Source: CAYLNK01 sp964384675
GTDB lineage: Bacteria; Acidobacteriota; Thermoanaerobaculia; UBA5066
Length of the DNA: 7,375 nucleotides
Assembly: GCA_964384675.1 (NCBI GenBank)
Contig: CAYLNK010000333.1
Span: forward strand, 1-7,375
Reading direction: 5' to 3'
Positions 1-4,781 of the stretch are shown one piece after another. A model generated the notes under the pieces. The model had not been told where the DNA came from and did no database searches. It saw only the letters and a list, made by a program, of their open reading frames with translations. The position numbers and the translations under genes were made by a program. Positions within the stretch are counted from its first letter, which is position 1. Every line of letters begins with the position of its first letter.

Positions 1-639
1 CAGGCCGGGCGCCGGCAGGCCGGCGTCGGCGAGCGGGACCGCCTGGCCCCCTTCGACGGCGAAGACGCCGATGGCGCCGGCGCCGATCGTGTGGGCGACC
101 TCGAGCGCGAGGGTCCGGGCCCAGGCCGCCGGATCCTCGAGCATTCCGGCCGAGGAGGCGGAGAGGCGGGCGATCCGATCCTGGGCCTCGCGCAGCTCGG
201 CGAGGGCGCGCTCGAGCTCGGCCTTGCGGGCGGCGGTCTCCCGGTGCAGGCGCGACACCTCGAGGTGCGTCGCCACGCGGGCCAGGACCTCCTGGGGCTC
301 GAGCGGCTTGGTGACGTAGTCGACGCCTCCGCTCTCGAAGGCGCGGACCTTCTCCCGCGGGGAATCGTGCGCGCTGATGAAGATGATCGGGACGTCGCGG
401 GTGGCCGGGTCGCCTTTCAGCGTCCGGCACACCTCGTAGCCGTCCATCCCGGGCATCTCGACGTCGAGGAGGACGAGCTCGGGGGCCTGGGCGCGGATCA
501 CGTCCAGCGCCCGGGCGCCGTTCGTGGCCACACGCGTCCGGTATCCGGCGCCGCCGAGGATCCCGGCCAGGAGGCGGACGTTCACGACGCTGTCGTCGAC
601 CACGAGGACGTCCCCGCCGTGCCTCTCCTCTCCGCCCAT
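1..639 (-). CDS. Response regulator receiver protein with coiled coil and start of a GAF-like domain (partial)
   Basis: Signalling protein, 213 codons visible, cut by the left window edge so its output domain is unseen. Residues 10-125 form a CheY-like receiver: acidic pair D15-D16 in VLVVDDS, phosphoacceptor D59 in LVLLDVEMPGMDGYE, switch residue S89 in IIFISAHD, and conserved K111 in YVTKPLEP. Residues 126-160 are Arg/Glu/Leu-rich with heptad character, a likely coiled-coil linker. From about residue 165 the pattern (ARTLALEVAHTIGAGAIGVF) resembles the opening of a GAF sensor domain. In known families this receiver-linker-GAF order is followed by a histidine kinase, GGDEF, cyclase or PP2C-type phosphatase; which one cannot be told here. 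The ATG start is preceded by AGGA at a 7-nt spacing. It lies 77 nt downstream of the secreted-protein gene on the same strand, separated by two hairpins, so it may be a separate unit. Receiver call is firm; GAF call is moderate. Confidence 0.9.
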   Translation of the reverse strand, partial: MGGEERHGGDVLVVDDSVVNVRLLAGILGGAGYRTRVATNGARALDVIRAQAPELVLLDVEMPGMDGYEVCRTLKGDPATRDVPIIFISAHDSPREKVRAFESGGVDYVTKPLEPQEVLARVATHLEVSRLHRETAARKAELERALAELREAQDRIARLSASSAGMLEDPAAWARTLALEVAHTIGAGAIGVFAVEGGQAVPLADAGLPAPGL

Positions 640-640
640 G

Positions 641-662
641 CCCGCATCCTAGAAGATGCGGG
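641..662 (-). promoter_or_regulatory. Hairpin overlapping the ribosome binding site of the response regulator gene
   Basis: Perfect 8-bp inverted repeat (CCCGCATC / GATGCGGG) with a 6-nt loop, ending one nucleotide before the ATG at 639-637. In the minus-strand transcript the AGGA Shine-Dalgarno candidate straddles the loop and the 3' arm, so folding would restrict ribosome access. The repeat is seen directly; a regulatory role is inferred. Confidence 0.45.
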
Positions 663-674
663 GAACAGCGGCAC

Positions 675-702
675 GCCCGCCGCCCTCGGAGGGGCGGCGG
701 GC
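675..702 (-). terminator. GC-rich hairpin after the secreted-protein gene, possible terminator
   Basis: Perfect 11-bp inverted repeat (GCCCGCCGCCC / GGGCGGCGGGC) around a 6-nt loop, beginning 14 nt after the stop codon of the 717-1721 gene. No U-tract follows on the minus strand (next bases are GTGCCGCTGTTCCCC), so this is not a textbook intrinsic terminator. It could be an inefficient or U-less terminator, or an mRNA 3'-end stabiliser before the response regulator gene. Confidence 0.5.
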
Positions 703-716
703 GGCGAGGCTCGCGG

Positions 717-1721
717 CTACTCGGTGACCTTCGAGCGGTCGGACTTCTCCAGCATCGCCCGGACGGCGGCGCCCGGGAGCGTGCCGGACAGGGTGACGCC
801 GTCCCGGTCCGTCGAGACCTTGAACTTCCGGAGGAGCGCGACCGTGTCGGGCGACTTCTCCTGCGCGGCCATCCGCCAGGCGGCCATGATCCCCTTGAGC
901 GCGTCGGAGATGTTCTCTCTCGTCTCCTCGCTCTCGGAGAGGCCGGTCGCGACGAGCTTCAGGGAATCGCTCTTGGCGGTCGCCTGCAGGGTGACGAGCT
1001 GGAGCTCCCGGAACGCGCCGAGCATGATGTTGACGGGCTGGCCGTCCACGTCGCCCCGCACGCGGACCTCGGAGTCGCGCCGCGGCTTCGGGCTCGACGA
1101 CATGCGCGCGGCGTCGACGATGGCCCAGGCGGTGGCGTCGGTGTCGATCCTCGAGAGGTAGCGGCCCAGGCCGGCGCCCGCGCGGAAGCGCGTGCCGCCG
1201 TTGTCGCGCTGCCCGAGCGCGCGGACCACGGCGTCCTCGCTGCCGGCGACGACCAGGTGCCGGTTCAGGAACGCGACGGCGCCCTGGTCGTGGCTGCGGC
1301 CTTCCTTGTCGGCGAGGAGGAAGTACTCGGCGTCGCCGGCACCCTTCCGCTGGGCCCCGCGCGACGAAACAGCCGCCGCCAGGCGGTCCTTGTCGAAGCG
1401 GCCTTCGAAGACGGCGAGCGCGCCGCCCTTGTCGCCGGCGCTCGGAGTGGCGGCGAAGACGATCGTGTCGACGTCCTCCTTCGGGCGCAGGCCGGTCTCC
1501 TCCATGAAGCGGGTGGCATCGCCGTCGACGGTGATCTTGTCGGTCTCGGCGAAGAGACGCGCGGTGATCGGGCTCGTCCGGAGGTCGGCGACTCGGACCA
1601 TGCCGACCGAGACGGCGGACTCGGGGACGTAGGCGAGCGGGTCCTCGGGGCGGCCCGCCGCGGCGAGCGGCGCGGCCAGGAGGAGTGCGGCGGCCGGGAC
1701 GAGGAGGAGGCGTCGGTTCAT
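717..1721 (-). CDS. Putative secreted protein of unknown function (DUF3352-like pattern)
   Basis: 334 residues. Residues 1-22 are a clear Sec signal peptide: MNRR, a Leu/Ala/Val core and an AAA cleavage context before GRPEDPLAYVPES. The mature part has no membrane segment and no cysteines, and alternates beta-strand-like stretches (IVFAATPS, GALAVFEGRF, RHLVVAGSEDAVVRAL) with helices. The opening 'LAYVPESAVSVGMVRVADL' and later 'LVVAGSEDAVVRAL' resemble exported DUF3352-type proteins, whose role is unknown; this is recalled, not searched. No catalytic motif is visible. The ATG is supported by AAAGGA 6 nt upstream. It sits 25 nt after the ABC permease stop in the same orientation, so it is probably the third gene of that operon. 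It could be an extracytoplasmic accessory or substrate-related protein, but that is only positional inference. Confidence 0.8.
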   Translation of the reverse strand: MNRRLLLVPAAALLLAAPLAAAGRPEDPLAYVPESAVSVGMVRVADLRTSPITARLFAETDKITVDGDATRFMEETGLRPKEDVDTIVFAATPSAGDKGGALAVFEGRFDKDRLAAAVSSRGAQRKGAGDAEYFLLADKEGRSHDQGAVAFLNRHLVVAGSEDAVVRALGQRDNGGTRFRAGAGLGRYLSRIDTDATAWAIVDAARMSSSPKPRRDSEVRVRGDVDGQPVNIMLGAFRELQLVTLQATAKSDSLKLVATGLSESEETRENISDALKGIMAAWRMAAQEKSPDTVALLRKFKVSTDRDGVTLSGTLPGAAVRAMLEKSDRSKVTE

Positions 1722-1727
1722 GTTCGT

Positions 1728-1733
1728 TCCTTT
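1728..1733 (-). promoter_or_regulatory. Ribosome binding site of the secreted-protein gene
   Basis: AAAGGA on the minus strand, 6 nt before the ATG at 1721-1719. It lies in an 11-nt block (CCCCGAAAGGA, plus-strand 1728-1738) that is identical to the one before the permease gene. Confidence 0.6.
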
Positions 1734-1746
1734 CGGGGGAGCGGGG

Positions 1747-2601
1747 TCAGAAGTCCTTCCTGGTGAAGAGCCAGGAGGCGAGGGCCAGACAGGCCACTCC
1801 GAATGCGGCGGTGGTGGCGAAGGGCGTGAAGGCGAGGGTCTCGGCGATCCGCCGCGGAGCGCTCTCGCCCGAGACCAGGGCGACGACGGCTTGGCCGAGC
1901 TGCGCGGTCTTCGGGAAGATCCAGTAGAGGGCGTGGATCGTCTGCGCGGCCCACTCGCTCGAGACGGCGGCGGCCATCTTGTCGTGAAGCGCGAGGAACG
2001 CCGAGAGGAAGAAGACGGCGTACGTCGCCATGATCGAGACGGCCGTCGACGAGGTGACGACGCCGACCAGGAACGCGAACGCCAGCAGGCAGGCGATGGT
2101 GAACAGGATCACCAGCCCGCCGAGCGCGAAGCGGACGTGGACGATCCGCGTCTTCAGGATGACGATCAGCCAGATCGACCCGATGAGGTAGGCGAGGTTC
2201 GCGGCCGACAGGAGGAGGCCGCCCAGGTAACGGGAGAGGAGGAGCGGGACGCGTCCGACCGGCCGTGAGAGGTAGAGGTCGATCGTCCCCTTCTCCTGGA
2301 GGCGTGGGACGAGGTGGGCCGTCGCGAAGAGCGCCAGGAACGTGCCGACCAGGTAGAGGAAGCCGGAGAAGCCCGACTCGAAGCCGAGGACCAGCTTGTC
2401 GAGGTCCACGGACTCGCGGCCCATGTGGACGGTCTGCCCGAAGATCTTCGCGCCGGCGAGCGCGCCATCGACGATGTCGAGGTTGATCGCGAACGCGAAG
2501 ATCAGGATGAAGAGCGAGGAGAGCGCGAAATAGGCGAGGAGCGTGAAGCGGGCCGCGGCCTCGCGGAACACCTCCTCCACGTTGGCGACGAGCGCTCTCA
2601 T
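1747..2601 (-). CDS. ABC-2 type transporter permease
   Basis: 284-residue integral membrane subunit of an ABC exporter. Six hydrophobic segments are visible at about 20-40, 79-97, 125-149, 157-180, 184-204 and 259-279. A 38-residue polar loop (41-78) follows the first helix and is probably outside the cytoplasm. After helix 2 comes EKGTIDLYLSRPVGR (103-117), the charged cytoplasmic motif (E..G..dl.LSRPv.R) typical of ABC-2 permeases of the NosY/CcmB-like kind. The protein ends in LFTRKDF, a common ending of this family. The start is the ATG at 2601, which overlaps the ATPase stop as ATGA and has AAAGGA 6 nt upstream. The reading frame stays open far upstream of this ATG, but that part is only the ATPase gene read in another frame. 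Transported substrate cannot be deduced. The family call is secure. Confidence 0.93.
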   Translation of the reverse strand: MRALVANVEEVFREAAARFTLLAYFALSSLFILIFAFAINLDIVDGALAGAKIFGQTVHMGRESVDLDKLVLGFESGFSGFLYLVGTFLALFATAHLVPRLQEKGTIDLYLSRPVGRVPLLLSRYLGGLLLSAANLAYLIGSIWLIVILKTRIVHVRFALGGLVILFTIACLLAFAFLVGVVTSSTAVSIMATYAVFFLSAFLALHDKMAAAVSSEWAAQTIHALYWIFPKTAQLGQAVVALVSGESAPRRIAETLAFTPFATTAAFGVACLALASWLFTRKDF

Positions 2602-3614
2602 GCCGCGTCCTTTCGGGGTTCGCCCGCGGCGCCGCGCATCTCGATCGCGCCGCCGGGGCCCTGGGTCTTCACGAGATCGATGAAGACGTCCTCGAGGCTC
2701 GACTTCATCGGGGTCAGCTCGGAGAGGACGCCCCCGCCGCGGCGCACCTCGTCGACCATCTCGTTGAGGTGGGCGAGGTCGCGCGCCGCGAGCTGGACGT
2801 GCCCGTTCACGCGTTCGGCCACGCCGCCCGCGTTCCGGAGCGCGGCGAGGAGCGGCTCGTCCATGCGCGACGCCACGAGCCGGTACCGGAGCGCGTCCGC
2901 GCCGAGCGAGGAAACCGGTGCGCCCGCGCCGGTCAGCTCGGCGACCGTCCCTTGCGCCGCGACCTGCCCGCGGCGGATCACCGCCACGCGGTCGCACGTC
3001 AGCTCGATCTCGGAGAGGAGGTGCGAGTTGAGGAGGATCGCGCGGCCGCGGCCCGCTTCCTCGCGCAGCAGGTCCCGGATCTCGCGGCGGCCCACCGGAT
3101 CGACGCCGTCGGTCGGCTCGTCGAGGAGGAGGACCGCGGGGTCGTGGACGAGCGCCGCGGCGAGCCCCAGGCGCTGCGTCATCCCCTTGGAGAACTTCTT
3201 CACCTTCTGGTCGGCCCAGTCGGTCAGCTTCACGCGGGCGAGGAGCTCGGGGATGCGGCGGCCGAGGACCTCGGGCGCCACGTCGGACATCCGGCCGAAG
3301 ATCGAGAGCGTCTGCCGCGCGGTGAGATAGCCCGGGAAGCGATGCCCCTCCGGCAGGTAGCCGACGCGGGCGCGGCTCGCCGGGTCCGAGACCGGGATGC
3401 CGAGGATCGACGCGCTCCCTTCGGTCGGGCGCGTCAGCCCGAGGAGGATCTTCACCGTGGTGGTCTTCCCGGCGCCGTTCGGGCCGAGGAGCCCGAACAG
3501 CTCGCCCGGGTGAACGGCCAGGTCCAGTCCGTCGAGGGCCGTCAGCCTCCGCCGTCCGAAGGACGAGCTGTAGACCTTCCGGAGCCCCCGGGCCTCGAGC
3601 GCATGAGACGTCAT
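2598..3614 (-). CDS. ABC transporter ATP-binding protein (ABC-2 exporter)
   Basis: 338-residue cytoplasmic ATPase that should power the adjacent permease. Motifs in order: Walker A GPNGAGKT (44-51), Q-loop position YLPEG (86-90, Glu where many ABC ATPases have Gln, frequent in this subfamily), signature FSKGM (141-145), Walker B VLLLDEP (161-167, catalytic E166), D-loop GVDP (170-173) and H-loop H198 in NSHLLSE. Residues from about 230 to 338 form a C-terminal extension of the DUF4162-like type seen in drug and polysaccharide exporter ATPases; it includes ELTPMKSSLEDVFIDLVK (299-316), the usual closing motif. I chose ATG at 3614 because GGAG lies 6 nt upstream; a GTG codon directly before it would give 339 residues with a poorer 3-nt spacing. 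Its stop overlaps the permease start by 4 bp, so translation is probably coupled. Confidence 0.95.
   Translation of the reverse strand: MTSHALEARGLRKVYSSSFGRRRLTALDGLDLAVHPGELFGLLGPNGAGKTTTVKILLGLTRPTEGSASILGIPVSDPASRARVGYLPEGHRFPGYLTARQTLSIFGRMSDVAPEVLGRRIPELLARVKLTDWADQKVKKFSKGMTQRLGLAAALVHDPAVLLLDEPTDGVDPVGRREIRDLLREEAGRGRAILLNSHLLSEIELTCDRVAVIRRGQVAAQGTVAELTGAGAPVSSLGADALRYRLVASRMDEPLLAALRNAGGVAERVNGHVQLAARDLAHLNEMVDEVRRGGGVLSELTPMKSSLEDVFIDLVKTQGPGGAIEMRGAAGEPRKDAA
2608..2613 (-). promoter_or_regulatory. Ribosome binding site of the permease gene, inside the ATPase gene
   Basis: AAAGGA on the minus strand, 6 nt before the permease ATG. It sits within the last codons of the ATPase gene, which together with the ATGA overlap supports the chosen permease start and translational coupling. 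Confidence 0.6.
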
Positions 3615-3617
3615 CAC

Positions 3618-3625
3618 CCTCTCCC
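3618..3625 (-). promoter_or_regulatory. Ribosome binding site deciding the ATPase start
   Basis: GGGAGAGG on the minus strand, followed directly by GTG then ATG. The GGAG core is 6 nt from the ATG and 3 nt from the GTG, which favours the ATG at 3614. Confidence 0.55.
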
Positions 3626-3742
3626 ATACGGGAAACGGGGCGGGCGGTTCCCGATTAACAGTCGGCGCCTTACGATCTCGCTGTGAGGCTTCATGTATTC
3701 AAATAACTTTGCAATTCAAAGTCCGATCTGTCAAGGGGTCTC
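3626..3742. promoter_or_regulatory. Divergent intergenic region, locally AT-rich, expected to hold both operon promoters
   Basis: This gap separates the divergent ATPase and hydrolase genes. Roughly 3651-3722 is far richer in A/T than the rest of the window. It contains the direct repeat ATTCAAA (3697-3703 and 3714-3720, 17 nt apart) and the inverted repeat CTTTG-caatt-CAAAG (3707-3721). A plus-strand TACGAT (3671-3676) and a minus-strand GTTAAT are possible -10 elements, but neither has a convincing -35. An inverted repeat CGGGAA/TTCCCG (3629-3634, 3648-3653) would fall in the ATPase mRNA leader. The hydrolase SD is AAGGGG at 3733-3738. Promoter presence is inferred from gene orientation; exact sites are not resolved. 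Confidence 0.5.
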
Positions 3743-4462
3743 GTGACGGCGCCCGCCCGCCCCTATCGGGACCTCTCGGGCGAGGTGACGGTGCGGATCC
3801 CGGCCCTGGTCCTCGGCCTCGATCCGATCCGGCCGGCGGACGGGTCGCACCCTCCCGTGCTCCTCGGCCTCCACGGCTATGCGATGGACGCGGCCTCGAT
3901 GCTCCCGCTCCTTCGACGGATGGTGCCCGACGAGAGCTGGATGATCGTGGCGCTCCAGGGGCCTCACACCACCCTCGTGCCCGGAACCGAGGAGACCGCC
4001 GACCGCCGGCGCGGCTTCCACTGGGGTGTCTCGCCGCGCCCCGAGGAGACGCGTGCGGCGCACCGCGAGGCCGTGAGCGGCGCGCTGGACTGGATCGCGA
4101 GCCATCGGGGCGACGTCGGCCGGGTGTCGCTCGTCGGCTTCAGCCAGCCCTGCTCGTTCAACTACCGGCTCGGCCTCACCCCTCCGGGGGGGCGACCGTT
4201 CCGGGCGGTGGTCGGCACCTGCGGCGGCATCCCGGGAGACTGGGTCACGTCCCCCTTCGACGGCGTGCGCGAGCCGCGCACCGCGGTCCTGCACGTCTCC
4301 ACGGCCGAGGACCCGTACTACTCGGCCGAGCACGTGGCGCCGTACGGCGACAAGCTGCGGGAACGGTTCGGCGTCGCCGAGCACCGGATCTACGAGGGAG
4401 GGCACCGGATTCCGTCCGCGGCCTTTCCCGACATCCAGGCCTTCCTCCGGGCCCACGGCTGA
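3743..4462 (+). CDS. Alpha/beta hydrolase, phospholipase/carboxylesterase-like serine esterase
   Basis: 239 residues, no signal peptide, so probably cytoplasmic. The fold is indicated by VLLGLHGYAMDAASML (39-54), whose HGY corresponds to the oxyanion-hole HG motif, then VSLVGFSQP (128-136) with nucleophile S134, VLHVSTAEDPYYS (182-194) with likely acid D190, and EGGHRIP (218-224) with catalytic H221. These are in the order and spacing expected of the family that hydrolyses carboxyl or acyl esters; the natural substrate is unknown. The elbow reads G-F-S-Q-P instead of the usual G-x-S-x-G. Cysteines C137 and C160 flank the active-site region. The start is GTG at 3743 with AAGGGG 4 nt upstream; no upstream start is better. 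It is the first gene of a plus-strand group, 30 nt ahead of the FmdB-like gene. Confidence 0.87.
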   Translation: MTAPARPYRDLSGEVTVRIPALVLGLDPIRPADGSHPPVLLGLHGYAMDAASMLPLLRRMVPDESWMIVALQGPHTTLVPGTEETADRRRGFHWGVSPRPEETRAAHREAVSGALDWIASHRGDVGRVSLVGFSQPCSFNYRLGLTPPGGRPFRAVVGTCGGIPGDWVTSPFDGVREPRTAVLHVSTAEDPYYSAEHVAPYGDKLRERFGVAEHRIYEGGHRIPSAAFPDIQAFLRAHG

Positions 4463-4469
4463 CACTCCG

Positions 4470-4475
4470 TACAAT
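4470..4475 (+). promoter_or_regulatory. Possible -10 element upstream of the FmdB-like gene
   Basis: TACAAT matches 5 of 6 bases of the sigma-70 consensus TATAAT and stands out in GC-rich DNA. Transcription from it would begin near 4482, giving a leader of about ten bases that just includes the GGAGG site. No good -35 is visible about 17 bp upstream, so this is tentative. Confidence 0.35.
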
Positions 4476-4482
4476 CTCCAAT

Positions 4483-4487
4483 GGAGG
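4483..4487 (+). promoter_or_regulatory. Ribosome binding site deciding the FmdB-like gene start
   Basis: GGAGG, 5 nt before the ATG at 4493. It overlaps the earlier in-frame ATG at 4481, which has no SD of its own. This favours the 4493 start, which also gives the MPLFELRC opening expected of the family. Confidence 0.8.
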
Positions 4488-4492
4488 ATCCG

Positions 4493-4735
4493 ATGCCCCT
4501 CTTCGAGCTTCGCTGCAACTCCTGCGACACCGTCTCCGAGCAGCTCGTTCTCGCCGGGGACTCGGATTCCGAGCCGGTCTGCCCGTCCTGCGGCTCCGGG
4601 AAGCTGAGCCGGCTCCTCTCGACGTTCGCGGCTCACGCCGAGACGGGCGGCTCACGGGGGTTCGACCCGTCGACCGCCTGCGGCGGCGGCGCCTGCCGGA
4701 TGCCGGACGTCTGCGGCTCGAGGGACGTGAACTGA
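4493..4735 (+). CDS. FmdB-family zinc ribbon protein
   Basis: 80-residue protein beginning MPLFELRCNSC, the hallmark opening of the FmdB putative regulatory family (usually MPxYEYRC..C). Two CxxC knuckles, C8-N-S-C11 and C30-P-S-C33, are spaced to bind one zinc ion. Residues 34-50 (GSGKLSRLLSTFAAHAE) match the usual 'G...R..S.F' segment after the second knuckle. The tail is Gly- and Cys-rich, with C63, C68 and C74. The family name comes from a gene near formamidase/amidase genes; its molecular function is still poorly defined, and regulation is only presumed. The start at 4493 is chosen for its GGAGG at 5 nt and family-like N-terminus; an ATG 12 nt earlier would add only MEDP. It lies 30 nt after the hydrolase and 46 nt before the kinase in the same direction, so the three could be co-transcribed. 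Confidence 0.9.
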   Translation: MPLFELRCNSCDTVSEQLVLAGDSDSEPVCPSCGSGKLSRLLSTFAAHAETGGSRGFDPSTACGGGACRMPDVCGSRDVN

Positions 4736-4754
4736 ACCGGGGACGCGGCCCCCT

Positions 4755-4760
4755 TACAAT
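4755..4760 (+). promoter_or_regulatory. Possible -10 element upstream of the kinase gene
   Basis: A second TACAAT, placed 21 nt before the kinase ATG. Initiation about 7 nt downstream would leave a leader near 15 nt. No clear -35 is present. The kinase start also lacks a clear SD, which would fit a very short leader. Confidence 0.35.
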
Positions 4761-4781
4761 TCCGTCGAGCCCAGCCACCTG

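Noticed and set aside
91..1161. 356-codon plus-strand frame across the response regulator and secreted-protein genes
   Set aside because: Both minus-strand genes have recognisable structure (receiver motifs, signal peptide); the plus-strand product shows none and bridges their intergenic hairpins.
1747..3627. One 626-codon minus-strand frame that would fuse a novel N-terminal half to the permease
   Set aside because: The upstream half is the ATPase gene read in the wrong frame. The ATPase frame carries all ABC motifs, and the permease has its own ATG with an SD and ATGA overlap.
2314..3686. Long plus-strand frames opposite the ABC ATPase gene
   Set aside because: Products are Arg/Glu-rich without motifs and are mirror frames of a certain ATPase gene.
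4481..4483. ATG as start of the FmdB-like protein
   Set aside because: It overlaps the GGAGG site that serves the ATG at 4493 and would add MEDP before the conserved family N-terminus.
3731..4636. 301-codon minus-strand frame opposite the hydrolase and FmdB-like genes
   Set aside because: It crosses two well-supported genes and the gap between them, and its product has no recognisable domain.
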